64,000 nucleotides of DNA, from assembly GCF_018691265.1 (NCBI RefSeq), contig NW_024881272.1, forward strand, positions 25,471,323-25,535,322, in the 5' to 3' direction. Position 1 is the first letter of the stretch. Each line of letters starts with the position of its first letter. The translations under genes were made by a program, and so were the position numbers. Positions 27,901 to 59,500 of this stretch are shown piece by piece. The notes under the pieces were generated by a model. It worked only from the letters and a program-made list of their open reading frames with translations. It made no database searches and was not told the origin of the DNA. Source of the stretch: Tyto alba. Taxonomy: Eukaryota; Chordata; Aves; Strigiformes; Tytonidae.

Positions 27901-29779
27901 TTGAAAGGAGGGTGGTGAAATGTTGTGGGAAAAAGCACCAGCTCTGGATCCATATGTGTGTATTGATGTTGCTTGCTGGAGACACAGCTGCTTGTCTTCG
28001 CTTTTGTAAATCAATTTTTCTGATAAAAGATGCCATCTCTCACTGCCAATCTTGCCTGCATTCAGCTCATGCAAGCCATCTTCTGCTTGTCTGATGGAGG
28101 GGCTCCTCACTTGCAGTGTCCTTGGATAGCCCCTAAGAGCTTACAGCTTAAATAGACAAAAGCTGCGCAGTGATTAGCTGCGTTTTACAGACGATAAACT
28201 AGAGATGGAAGAATTATACAGAAGGGAATCTCCTTTTGTATCTGCAGTTTTGAAGCAGCAGTATCCTGAATCCAGTGTTATATGTGCCTGGGGCTGTGAG
28301 ATACAAAAGTGTAAGTGCCCTTTGATTTGTCACCAGGCTTCCCAGGAACAGAATGGGCCAGGCTGTAGTTTTTGAAGGTGAAATGAAATAATAACTAAAA
28401 TGCCGATCTAAATGTCAGTACATTTTGGATGGGCAATGAAATGGGACATTGCCTATGGAAAGCTGAAGCTCATGGAGCACAGTGGTTGTTGATGGTGGAG
28501 GGGAAAGGACGGGCACAACTAAACAAAACAAACAAAAAAAAAAAGCCTTGACAGATGTGGGCCTCCTGAAGCTGCTTGTTTCCTGCCTCACCTGCAGAGT
28601 CTCTGCCTTCACATCCTTGAGCAGGGTGGCGAGGAGCCCTACCAGCTCCTGCCTTTGCAGTCTGGCCCATGTGTCTACAGTCTTGTTTCTTCTTGATTGA
28701 CAAGAGTGGAGGACCCTCGTGCTTTAGTGAGTGTATAATGGCTGCCTTGATGTAATTTATTGAAGCTTTGGAATAGCTGTGCTTTCTAATTACTTCTTCC
28801 CTCCTGCCTGAAGAGCACCTTTTGCTTTCAGATTAACTTCTTGCTGTCTCTTTGAACTTGTGCCTCTGTACTCAAAGCACCCTGGGTTTTGTGAGATCAA
28901 GGCAGGCTTGGTTAAGGTAAAAGGCAAGTAGCGATCAAGATTTCTTCTCCTTTTCTGCACACAAACGTGCCAGGTTTGCTTATGAGACTGTGTAGCACAA
29001 TCAGGTGTCTTAGAGTCCTTGTGCCTTCAAGAGAGATTCTCCAAGAAGAACAAGTTCGTAGGCTGCCTTTGAAGAGGAAAAGCCTTCTTCTTGATGTTCA
29101 GAGGAACACTGGTAGTGTCCAGCATGTGCATTCATTCTTTGCTCTGGAAAGAAGGGAGGTTTTCAGTCTGTGTGATAGGTGCTTCCTAAGTGAGTGCAGT
29201 TTTACAACTCAAGCTGAAAGTGCTGATTTACTCCAGACAGTCAATTTCTGGACAGAAATGGCAAAAGTCCAGATCCAGACTGAAATTCTCCACTATATAG
29301 TGGGACAGCGGTTTGGCCAAGTTTAAATTACTAACAGTTGTATTGTTTTTATTGAATATAGATTCAGCAGAGCTTTTAAAATGCTAATTCACTGTAGTTT
29401 AGTTGTAGCATGGAGGAAAGCCCTGAGGGTTTCCTGAATGCAGATAGGAAATTTAGGCATGAAGTATAATTTGAAATTTGCAGCATCCTTATTGTCCAGA
29501 GGAATGGGGCAGGAGTTGTCCTTGGGCTTTGTGCAACACTGAGCACACCAGGCAAGCTGACAAACCAGCATCTTTTCTTCTAAGGTTTGTATCCTGCCCA
29601 TCTATTCCAGGCAGTGCATTAAGCTGCTGGTGGTCTCCTCGGTGATGGTGGCTTCCTTATGGAAAACTAGAAATTAAGTCAGGAGGGAGGTCCAGGGGTC
29701 ACCTCCACACAAAGCATAAACCCAGCTGAAGGCTGTATTAGTTGCTCTTAAAAACTGCAAAGGTGGAACACCATCTCTG

Positions 29780-30110
29780 TCCAGACAGGATTATTTTTCC
29801 TCTTGGCAATGTTTTCCTTAACTTCTAACCTGTATCCTCTTGGGTTACAACTGAAGTCTGCAACTTCCTTTCCTACCTGTTGTGATCATAGAGAAGACTC
29901 CCTTCTTCACAAGTACTTTTTGCAAATTTGCAGTTTCCTCTCATATTTCCCTTTTCTGAGACAAAAACAATAGCAATCTGTTTCAGTCTCCTTCTACACT
30001 TCCTGTTTTGAAGGGCTCCGATAATGTTGGTCACTCTTCTTGCCTCCTGGCACACCGAGATTGGGCACCCAAAACTAGGCCCAGCATTTCAGCTGTGTAG
30101 AGAGGAAGAT
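29780..30110 (-). mobile_element. Ancient CR1-type LINE fragment, antisense
   Basis: On the plus strand the series CTAACCTGTATCCTC, CTACCTGTTGTGATCATAGAG, CCCTTCTTCACAAGTAC, CAGTCTCCTTCTACAC and CCCAAAACTAGGCCCAGC follows, block by block, the reverse complement of old CR1 3' regions common in reptiles and birds. The high divergence suggests an insertion older than modern bird orders. Confidence 0.65.
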
Positions 30111-30590
30111 GCCATGGCACATCTGACGGCTTATGCCTGACGGTACACCGCAGGATGTAGCAGAGCTCTTTAGCAGCTGCACGTGGGGTGGCTCCAGCAG
30201 CTTGGGACTAAAGAAGCCCTGAGCACAACCTCCTTCCATTCTAGAAATCAGCTCTTTATTGCTTCTTGCACCCAAGCATTGCTTGGAGCAAAATGCAAAA
30301 CCCTGCTATAAAGCAGGACAACTTACTTGGGAAACAGGCAGGCTGAATTGGCACAGCCTGCTTCCCACAGAGTTATTCCTGGAGGCCGAGCTCTGCTTGG
30401 ACTCCATGGTGCTCAGCAAATGAGATGTTTCATGCTCTGGTGTGACTGTTGACGAGAGGCATTTTGCATTCGCGGAGTTTCTCTCTCTCCCCAGCTGCCT
30501 GCTCACTCCAGACTTGTTAGAACTGCACGACTGGTCCCCCTGTGAAAAATTTGGTGCAAGCAGCCAAAGGATTTAAAAGTTATCAGGAAG

Positions 30591-30619
<29 letters not shown>
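30591..30619 (+). repeat. Poly(A) tract, 29 A
   Basis: An uninterrupted run of 29 A, the longest homopolymer in the window. No AATAAA lies just before it, so a retroposed tail is not supported. Confidence 0.95.
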
Positions 30620-30623
<4 letters not shown>

Positions 30624-31414
30624 AGCGGCATAATTCTGCTTCCCTCAGAAATAGAGCTTAAAAAAGATGAAAGGTATTTGCCTTGACTCTCTGCAGGCTC
30701 TACCTTGACAGCCAGCTGGAGAGACTTTGGGAAAGCAATTCCAGGAGCCTGGAGCATTTAGCGTCAGTAAAACCTGCCACTGGGACAGCTGAGCCCACTC
30801 ACTGCAATCCGCTCTCCTCTGCTTCCTGGCAGTTTCAATTTTTTTCTAGTGGTTTTTGGAGCTGAAAGCCCCCAGTAGCTTGATCCACTTCCTGTGAAAG
30901 ATGGCAAATGACTGCCCACAAATGGCAAGCAAATTCCTTGCCTGGTAGTCCAGGTTGTGGCATTGAGGTTCTTCCTTTTTGTTTTACTGCTGCAGAGACT
31001 CATAAATGAGCACCATGACCCCAGAAATGCTAGCAGACTGAAAGGGGGGGAAAACAAACAAGGATGACAAACCAGGTATCACAGCTTTGGGGTACAGCTC
31101 AGTCTGGCTTCTGGTGGGGCTGAGTGTCTACAGCATGAATGGTTTGAATGAGGTTGGTTTGGAGAGCACCCACACTTGATTACTCATGTCCCTACTGAAG
31201 GCTGTGGACAGAGCCTGAAGGTTTCAAAAAGCTCTGGCCCACAGCTCTTTTTTTTCTGAGGCTCTTTCCCCTGTGACTGTAGATGCCATTGTGTATGTCA
31301 ACCCCCCTGAGTTTCTTCCACGACAATCCCAGGGCAGTGAGGGACATTCGGATGTTTTTTCAACAGAGCACTGAAACTAGAGGCTGAAAACTTGGGTGCA
31401 ATTTCTCTGTGACT

Positions 31415-31577
31415 GGGATGAAGGTGCTGGAGTGTCCATCCTCAGAGATCTTCAAAGCTCAACCAGACAAAGCCCAGAGCAAACCAATTTAATCTTTGAA
31501 GTTGGTTCTGCTTGGAGCATGGGGCTGGATCAGAGACCTCTAGAGGTCCCTCCTCACTTAAATGAGTCTGTGATTGC
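31415..31577 (+). mobile_element. CR1 LINE 3' fragment
   Basis: It reads GTCCATCCTCAGAGATCTTC, then a diverged middle, then GACCTCTAGAGGTCCCTCC and AATGAGTCTGTGATTG, the order of a CR1 3' end. The flanks are unclear. Confidence 0.7.
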
Positions 31578-32199
31578 AGGCACAGTTTGGGGTAAGACTT
31601 GTCTTTCTGGTCCTCAGGTCTCCATCTCTAGAAGAAGGAAAGGTCACCTTTCTAATTCTGCATTATCCAGTCAGCCAAAACCATAAAGCAGAAAGTAAAA
31701 AGTAAAATACCCAATCCCTTTTTTCAAAGCTAGGAAGATTGTTGTGCTTGTCAGACATTTCACTTTTTTTTATGACATTTTCACTGAATTTTTTTCTTGA
31801 AAATGTTATTGCTTTTAGCTCGACTGAAAAGCCTGCTTTCAGAGAGGAGAAATTCTCAATAGCCATCTTGATAATGTTTTCTGTTTTGTTGTGGTGTTTT
31901 TTTTTTTTAAAGAAAACAATTAAAGGCACTCATTACAAATGTTGAAAATCCCTCACGGTCGGTATGTTTTGAACCCTTCAAAATGAGAACAACAGATATT
32001 TCTGTTTTTTTCACAAAATAGTTTTTCCCCTTTAAGTCCTTCCATTCAAGCTGTAAGCTTTTCAGGGTAAAAATTGCCTCTTTAACAATGTCATTTTCCA
32101 GCTCCCACTTCACCAAGGTTTTCAATTTGGATGGAAGCTCTAAGTCAGATAATCATTCAAGACCACAATGTCTCTGGTTCAAAGCAATGCTGACCATTT

Positions 32200-32720
32200 T
32201 AGGTCACAATTCCCAAACTAAGACTTTCAGTTTATTAAAGAGCTAAGTTTCTGAAGGTGTTTTTTTACTCGCCAATAGCTGAGTTCACTGGTGCCCTGCT
32301 TGTTTTGTAAACTATTATAAAAAAATAATTACTTTTTCAGGGAGATGCTGTAAGTTATCTGCTTTTCATGAATTGCAGCTATCAGAAATTATTATCATAG
32401 TGCCTAAGAGATATGTCATGTCTGCCCCTTCCCTTAACACAAACATGTATCATGTTGATGAATTTAGATGGTCATTTAAAGGCAAATTGCTTGTCCTACT
32501 TTTTGCTTCTTATTGATTGTCATGTAATTAACTGATACATTTTGTTAATATAATCCAGAGTGTCTGCAACCCACTTAATCAGCAGAGCCTGATCAGAAGA
32601 CTAGAGTTTAATTAGACTGTGCTAATTGCCCCAATGAAATGATGTTTCCCCTGTCCTGAGCCATTACTTATAGGAGCCAGATTCTTTTTTTTTTTTCTAT
32701 CGAGATTTAATCAGGGGCAG
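32200..32720. promoter_or_regulatory. AT-rich, homeobox-motif-rich block (candidate regulatory element)
   Basis: Three TAATTA cores (32326-32331, 32525-32530, 32609-32614) plus CTAATTG at 32622 occur within 300 bp, with no repeat signature and no ORF. Clusters like this are common in conserved vertebrate enhancers. Conservation cannot be judged here. Confidence 0.3.
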
Positions 32721-33395
32721 ACAGAATGACATTTTGCCTCCTGTCAGAGAAAGGATTTCTCTAAGCAAAGGCAAAGCAGTCACACATGATTAGGGGTGAC
32801 GCATCCCTTATTAGCTGAGCAACATAATGGTCTGCCCACCCCATGAGACCAGGTGTGGTTAAGTTCATGGTCCATGCTGTGGGCTCCCAGGCTGGCGCTG
32901 GAGCTCACTGGAGCCATACAGGACGTGGGGCAATGTGGCCCAGTAGTGGGAAGGACCATGTGCTGCCACAAAAATAATAAGAAAACCTGTTGCCTGTGTG
33001 TTATACTAAACCCCTGCCAGCCCCCCTTTAAATAGAGGAGCTGAAGTGTACGAGGACTGTGCATGCTTCAGATGTCTTCTAACAGATGTGCCTCCACTAC
33101 CTACCAAGATGGTTCCCTCAAACCCAGATTTCAGTGTAGAGAGCACCTCTGCTGCCAGCCAGCCTCGCTCCTGGCCCTTGGAGGTTGTATAAATCACAAA
33201 AATTATATGCAGGGGCCAAACTGTTCTCTATAGAGAGACAGCGCTTGGTCTCGGTAGAGCTCGGAAAGCAGAGAGCGAAGCAATTCCTCCTGCCCTGGAG
33301 AAAAAAACATTTGCAGAAAAGTCTTGGTCATCCTAGCTGATAAGCAGATATTTTACATGTGGTGGAGGGTGCTTGGAAGATTATCTGCTTAAAAA

Positions 33396-33432
33396 GTAAG
33401 TGTGTGTATGTGTGTATATATATTATATATTC
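33396..33432 (+). repeat. TG/TA-rich microsatellite
   Basis: GTGTGTGTATGTGTGTATATATATTATATATT, an impure dinucleotide tract. Confidence 0.8.
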
Positions 33433-34726
33433 ATTCATATTCTATCTTTCAGCTTTCACACCTAGACTGACTATGGTGGGTGTCTCTCTGTAGATTGTAG
33501 AAGTGCCATGATAGATGTAGCTGTTATGGTAAACTGGTTGCAATTCTATTTATTTCAGTCCTGGTCCTGCAACTGGCTTTGCATAAAGGCATATTTGTAA
33601 CCATAAGCAGCACCCTTGAGTACAGCCCTAAAGAATTCTAGTGACAGTGCTGGGTGAGTGGTGAGGACCCAGCAGGATCCAGGTCTGTCTCTGGTCCATA
33701 AGGCTGAGATCTGCACTTGATTTGTTCAGCAGCTCTCTGAGTGCTCTGTAAATGTCCGAGCTTGGCAAGGAAAATTGTAACTGATTGTAAATTTCTTGCA
33801 AAAATGGACCTCTGGCAGGGCTCAACCAATTTGCAAAATCAAGCTGAATTTGGGAAGTAATTTCAGCCTCCCCTCCTTCCCTTCAGAAAGAAGGGATGTG
33901 TTTTTGGAAGTGCCAACACAGCTTGACACTGACATTTCCTAAAACCAGGCTTTTCAATGTTTTCAGGTTGTGTTGTTGGCTTGCCTGTGCTTATAAAGGT
34001 GAGGGAGATAAGACTGGCTAATTAGCCGGTAAACAAAATAGAACATTTTGCTTTGCAGCAAATGAAATATTTTGGGCTGCTGGGTCAGACTCATGCATGT
34101 TGAAAAACATTTTGGCAAAAAAATTAAATTAGAAGCAAAGGTGGTGCAGGGGGAAAGTAGCCCGTGGAGACAGCCTTCCTCCTGGATGAAGGGCTGGCTC
34201 TTGAAAGCAATCCCATGGAGTAGGAAACAGCTGAAGCACTCAAGTTGCTGATGTTTTTTCGCGGAGTGTGGGGGGGTATTGCTTTGTAGGTGAGCAATGA
34301 TAATCCCAGTTTGGTGGGTGAGCCTCTGCTTTCAGGTACTCTTCAGCCAGTGCCATGAGCCTGAAGAGAAATCAGCTGCTTAACGTCAAATTAGTGACAG
34401 AGACCGTGATTAGTGCTGGATGCAGCAACGACATAGAAGGAGAAAGCCCAGGGATTTGTCTCTGGAGAAGGTTGTGGCGTTTCCTGGAGGCCACTCCTCT
34501 TCCTGCTTCCCCGCTCATCCCATGTCCTCTTCTTGCCTCTGGGCCACTGGTCCTTTCTGCACCTCATGGCTTTCACGCCACGGTGTGTGGCTCAGCATGG
34601 CACAGGGGTCTCTCCACCTGCGAGGGGAGAGCATCTTGCTTTCCAACACGAGCAAGGAGGTATTTGGAGAGGGATGCCCTGCTCCTTTTGCCTTTGCTTC
34701 TTTAAGGAAACAGGATTTTGTGTGCG

Positions 34727-34768
34727 TGTTTTTTTTTTTTTGTTGTTGTTGTTATTTTTTTTTTTTTT
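34727..34768 (-). repeat. Poly(T)/GTT tract; poly(A) on minus strand
   Basis: A T12-13 run, five GTT-like units and a second T14 run. On the minus strand an AATAAA lies about 25-30 nt upstream of the A-run, which could mark a retroposed transcript end (see findings). Confidence 0.85.
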
Positions 34769-37700
34769 GTAAATAAACAAGATTAGCAAAGATTTATTTT
34801 TTCTAACAGTAATAAGGATAGGTAGCACAGGGACCAGAGGGACATCAGTCACAAATGAATCAAAAGGAACTGTGAAATCTAGTATGTAATGCATGATGGC
34901 GAAGGGCTCCGAGACTGAAGCGGGCAGCAGCCGCCCAGCTGCACCACCCCACTGCGGGACACGAGGGCTGTGCCTTTGGGATGCGTGCACAAGCTGTGGC
35001 AGCTCAGCAGCCAGACGGCCGGGGGTGGGAAGCATTTCAGCCACCCGACTTGCATCAGTCTGGGCTCATGACTCAGTTTTCGTTCGGGTGATATTCATGC
35101 AAACATGCCAAAAAGCAGCGGCTGTGCTGGGATCCTTGCTACTGGACCTCTGCCCAGCATGCAGCCTGGCTGCGTGTTGAACGGCCCCTGACCTCCAGAA
35201 AGGAAAAAGGTTTTTCTCTCTGAAGTTAATATTTTTGAAGCACTTAATGTTTCCTCTCTCAATAAGCGGCTTTGGTGGAAGGGCAGTTGAGCTGTCTCTG
35301 GCAGTGATGAAACCTGATCACGACTCCAGCTGACAGCAACTTGGTATGATTGTACTCAGTTTCCCTCTCGTGGTTTGCAAAGGAATTAACTGGAAGTATA
35401 TTTAAATAATTACTTTCCCAGCTGAACATGGACAGGCTATGCTGGTGCTCGGGGGTCTTTATCGTGCAGTCCTGGTCCCTTCAGGGCTTCACCTAAGCTC
35501 CAGGTGGCAGCGCTGAATTATGTTAAAGCTGTAGCTGCGACCTTCTTATAATCACAGATTTTCACTTCTGCTTCTTACTGCAGAATAACTGAAGCTGTTA
35601 GATGAGGTCTGAGGTGTCCTTCCATCAGGAGACATTTTCTCACATTATCTCTCCCTCATGCTGTTTTCTGCCTGCTACAAAGGTCAGGAGCTCTCTTGGG
35701 CAGGCCCTGTCTTTATTCCTGCCTGAGAAGAGCTGGATATGAGGCCCCAGTTCCTGCAATTCATATCTTAAGAGTTTCTGTGGGGAACTGAGGAGGGCCT
35801 GCACCCCACAGCAAAAGGAAGGAGCCTCAAAAAAAAGAAAGGGGGGGAGGAATATAAAAGAAGGGAGATCACACATATCAGGAGGTCACTGGAGAGCCAC
35901 TGCGTCCACCTGGGTCTGGCTGGTCCCACTGAGATGTGGTGTTGGTTGACGCTGAGGGAATGCCATGAATTCATACCATGGTGGTGACTGGAAGAAAGGC
36001 TCTGTTTGATGATTTTTACAATATTTTTTTGGACTACTTTTTTGGCCTAATCCTGTAGAGTCCCTGAGGAAGATGTTTGGCATCCTCTCCTCTCCTTGCT
36101 CGTACTGGAGGGACTTGGCATCCGGCAGAGACAGCAAGGGAAATCACCGGATTATTCCCCATGGTGATTATCCTGTGATCTCTCAGGGCTGTATAAATGG
36201 GAGCTGATTACAGCTAGAAAGGGAGTAAATTGTGTAATTAGAAAGGGGGAAGAGAGGAGGACTTAACCTCTGCCTGAAGGTGCCAGTTTGGAGAGAAGTG
36301 TGAAAAAGAGAAGTGCTGAGCAACGTCTGCGCTGGGACCCACAGCACCAGAAAGGGCCATCACTGACCTTGTCCCTGGCTGCTCCTGCTGCCCTTTGGTC
36401 TTCCCCTCTTGAGAAAGAATGAAATATTTCTTTCTTAGCCAGTTTCATTGAGAAGAAAGGGGATCTCCCTTGTGTGTTGCCCCAGGCTTGCAGTGTGGTT
36501 GGCTAACAAGAGGGCCGGCCATGTTCAGGTGTTAGCAGCACCCCAAATTTCCCTCTGATGCTTGTCACAGATGGTTAGAAGTAAAAGTTGTTGCAGGATG
36601 GAGTTGTCAGCAGTTCTGTGTTGGGTGTAAGATGACTAAGATCTTTCTTGTTGCTCTACACAGAGCAGGAACGAGCATTTTGCCTCCCCTTCCTCTTATT
36701 ATTGACCCAGCCTGGCCTGGACCAGAAAATGTGTCTGTTCTCATTGCAGGCAAAAGTGCATGCAGTAGAATTGCTCTCAAAGCCATGGTGAGGGAGGCTA
36801 TTAATGTGAATATTATTCATGCCAGGAAAAATAGCCAATTATCTTCCTATAGAACCACTCTCTGCCCAGTGAGCCAGTAATTGCAACATCTAACATTTGT
36901 CACTGAGCTCTGAAATCACTTCGGGGATAAAATACTGACAAATGGATTTGGACTTAAAAGAAAAAGAGAGAGGAAAAAAGTAAAGTTAAGGTACTCGATA
37001 TTCAGGAGGTGTAAATGGCTTCAGGGGATATATGCCCACTTATACCTCACATCCTACAGAAGCAAGAATTTGGCTTTGTCTTATATCGACTCTATTTTAT
37101 GTTTTAAGGATGCATAACTATATTAACATAGATGTTTAATAAACTGAATAGAAAAACAGTATGTAACTTGAGGTGGGGATGCTGCCAAAGGGGCTTCTCG
37201 TGTTTCTTCATGTTTAAGAAGCTCAGCTGTGCAACTGGAAGTGACTGACACAATTTTTTGCATTTACTTCCCAGGTTTATCAGTGAAACAACCAACAGTG
37301 GGGAAATCCATCCTTCCCTTTCTCATTATCCTCCTTGGAGGAGGAAGGAAAGACAAAAATCCTTTTAAGAGCTGCAGGGCATTGCACATTGACTTGTTTG
37401 CTCTGCTGGACTGCGAAGGCCACGTTCCACTCCCTGCCTGTCCCCAGGCGCCCCACGGATGGCGTCTGGAGATTTTATGAGTTTCCACAAGTTCTATTAA
37501 TGCTGTCACTTGCTAAGGCCTCCGGGAACCCGGAGGACGTGCTTTGAGGCTTGTGAGAGGCACATCTTGGTATCACGAGCTGTGTGTGGATCTCATCTTG
37601 AAGGTGCCTTCCTTGCCCGCCGATGGAAGAGTTGGCTGCTTGGATCAGAGGATTTGTCTTATGTCATGGAGTTGTCTGGGGTTACCCCTGTGTAGCCAGA

Positions 37701-38360
37701 AGGAGAATTCAGCTGGGTGTCTCCAAAATGATGTTGTCTTGCAACCTGTAAAAGGTGCGTCCTTTGAACTGCTTGGTGAGCACCAGTCCTCGTTTATCAT
37801 GTCAGCTGTGACCCATGGAACAGGAACAGCCTCGTTCTTTCCCGAGGACTAACCCACCGTTTTTCAAGGAAGACAAATCTACGCTCAAATTGCTGCTGCT
37901 CTGAGTTTGCTTTTCACCCTGAACCCCCCAAAAATACCCTTTAGGGTGTACCAAAGGGATTGCGTTTTTGTTCTGTGAGGGCACAAACAAACTGTGCTCC
38001 AGACTCACGGCTTTAGGGTCAGCCATACTCTGAATAGGTAAGTATATAAAATAACACAAAATTGCACAAAAACATCAGTCTATTTTGAAACCTGACTGTA
38101 AAGTGAAAGCACCTCCCCCTCCACAGCTCTCTTTCCTCCGTTCGAAGGGTCACCCACCCGCCTTTGTCACAACACCCGGTAATTTAATTCTGGCTACCAG
38201 GCGCCACTGAAGCCATGGGGCTCTGCCTTCAGAACCTGGGGCTGATAACTGCATTATTTGTACCCAATTCGAAAGCTCAAGCTCAGGCCCCCGTGTGGGG
38301 GCGGCGCCTGATCCCCAGCGCCGAGCGAGCGTGAGCCGGGACTGCAGGGAGGGCGCTGCC

Positions 38361-38411
38361 GGCCTGTCTGTCTGTCTGTCGGCCTGTCTGTCCGTCGGTC
38401 AGTCAGTCGTG
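38361..38411 (+). repeat. Imperfect TGTC/GTCG tetranucleotide repeat in the RAD54L promoter
   Basis: About 50 bp of 4-bp units (TGTC, then GGTC and AGTC variants) sit 170-220 bp before the RAD54L ATG in the CpG-rich zone. Such tracts often vary in length between individuals. Confidence 0.8.
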
Positions 38412-38518
38412 TCCCGCCCCACGGTATCCCCCCCCCGAGCGGGTCGATACGTCTCGGCGTTCGCTTAGTCAGGCCTGTTGCCCGGGAGAAGAGGCGGGGC
38501 GGAGCCCGCCCCGGCGCG

Positions 38519-38526
38519 TTTCCCGC
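38519..38526 (+). promoter_or_regulatory. Consensus E2F site in the RAD54L promoter
   Basis: TTTCCCGC is an exact match to the E2F consensus TTTSSCGC and lies 53 bp upstream of the ATG, inside the CpG island. S-phase expression of recombination genes under E2F is established in vertebrates; use of this particular site is inference. Confidence 0.5.
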
Positions 38527-38578
38527 CTCCCGCGCGGCGCGCGCGGAGCCGTTACCGCTCCCCTTCCCCCGTGAGGCG

Positions 38579-58088
<19,510 letters not shown>

Positions 58089-59215
58089 CAGGTTACTGTC
58101 CCCTGTGGGGGCAAGGACAGGCTGCTGTGGCAGTACACCCCACTTGAATCCCTTTTAAGGAAAGGGGCAGTGGGTAGCCGTACATGCTGGACCGTTGCGT
58201 GGCTGTGGAATAACAGAACAGTGTGGTTTCCAAGAGGCTGGAAGGCCCTTAGCATTAGTCAGTCAACTGCAACAGCAAGGAGTGCGTGGCTTTTTCTTTG
58301 CTGTTATATTGTGTGTCTGAAAAACAGCCCTTTGGGAACTGGGAAAAACTGGACCTTGTGCCCTTGATCAGATATTGCACTGGCTCTCATGCTGTTGGAG
58401 TCTGTGCCTTCTACTCAGCCAAGTTTTGTCCTCAGGTTTAAGTTAAGCCTGCAGTTTTAGAGCACTCGATGTGCAGTCATGGTTTTTCTTCCTTGACAGC
58501 TCTGGCTTACAGCTGTTGATCAGAAACTTGCAGGGTTCATTTCTGTAGTGAAATGTGAACCTTGATGATTACTTGGGAAGAGGATTTGCATAAGGGAAAA
58601 ATTTCAGCTTGCATGTTGAATATTTGGCCTGAAAGATCATGCAAGCAGTAGAAAATCAGGCTCTAAGGTAAATCAATTTCTAAAACCACTTGCTTTGTTA
58701 TGGGCAGGCTCCCCTGATCTAACAGTGTTTTAATTAGATCACATTACAAACCAGTAACAAAATTTACACTTTGGTACATTATGGGTCTTAATTATATTTT
58801 TATTACAAAAATGTTACAAAAAAACAAACTATTCAAAACCTCTGTAAAATGACTGCAGACATTGGAGAGGGGCAACATGACTGCACATAAACAGCAGGCT
58901 ACTTGGTACAGAAGGAATTTAAAATAAGATTTTCCAAATGTAAAAGTTCAAGGCTAGGAATGCTTTTAGGGAAGCTCTTAGCTTGTTTGCTACTCCCTTT
59001 AAATGGAGGGAGGAGTTCTTATTTCACAGATCCTAGCGTGGCTGAAGTTGAAAGGGACCTTGAGGGCATACTGTCCAATGCCCCTGCTCAAATGCAAGGC
59101 CACCTAGAGCTGATTGCCAAGGGCCACAGCCAGATGGCTTTTGAGTCTCTCCAATGATTAAGATATTTATTGATGAGATGTTGGCTGAAACAGATAAATA
59201 AATAACTGCTTGTCT
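58089..59215 (+). other. RAD54L: RAD54L 3' flank / probable 3' UTR
   Basis: After the TAA I see no canonical plus-strand AATAAA until 59197-59202, about 1.1 kb on. The real end may use a variant signal earlier. No ORF here has recognisable content. Confidence 0.35.
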
Positions 59216-59500
59216 AGACATCTGCAGGAAGTCACAGAAGTTCATGTGATGTGTGTCCCACTTACCATCTTCTCAGTTTGAATACTTTAAGAGTTCAGTT
59301 GCCTGGAACTACAGCTGTTGACCCACAGTTTTGCATCACTTCACTGTGGTGCCCCTTCTTCAGATGAACAGAAAAGGGACAAGAACAACTGTACTCTGCT
59401 TGAACCAGGGGAAGAAAACACCACCTGTGCTATGAATTAGATCTTATTGGCCAGGGACTGAACTGCTCAGTTCAAGCTGACTGATTTGCTCCTGCATCCA
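58780..59500 (-). other. LRRC41: Probable LRRC41 3' UTR with AATAAA signals
   Basis: On the minus strand AATAAA occurs at 59171-59166 and again at 58804-58799, after the LRRC41 stop. Either could end the transcript. The interval also contains an antisense CR1 fragment. The RAD54L 3' UTR runs into the same interval from the other side, so the two messages may overlap. Confidence 0.45.
59030..59160 (-). mobile_element. Antisense CR1 fragment between RAD54L and LRRC41
   Basis: GTTGAAAGGGACCTTGAGGG, CCAATGCCCCTGCTCAAATG, GGCCACCTAGAGC and GGCTTTTGAGTCTCTCCAATG match the reverse complement of a CR1 3' end. It lies in the overlap zone of the two 3' UTRs. Confidence 0.75.

Larger units (their letters stand above)
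24636..38260. other. Intergenic sequence upstream of RAD54L
   Basis: No exon recognised. The two longest unspliced frames outside genes are on the minus strand at 25,467-26,120 (217 codons) and 27,362-28,036 (224 codons). Neither shows a domain, signal peptide or family string. Repeats are listed separately. Confidence 0.6.

Noticed and set aside
1..38260. LURAP1, POMGNT1 or TSPAN1, expected from mammalian gene order upstream of RAD54L
   Set aside because: I looked for their characteristic protein strings in all frames and found none. They may lie left of the window or have moved.
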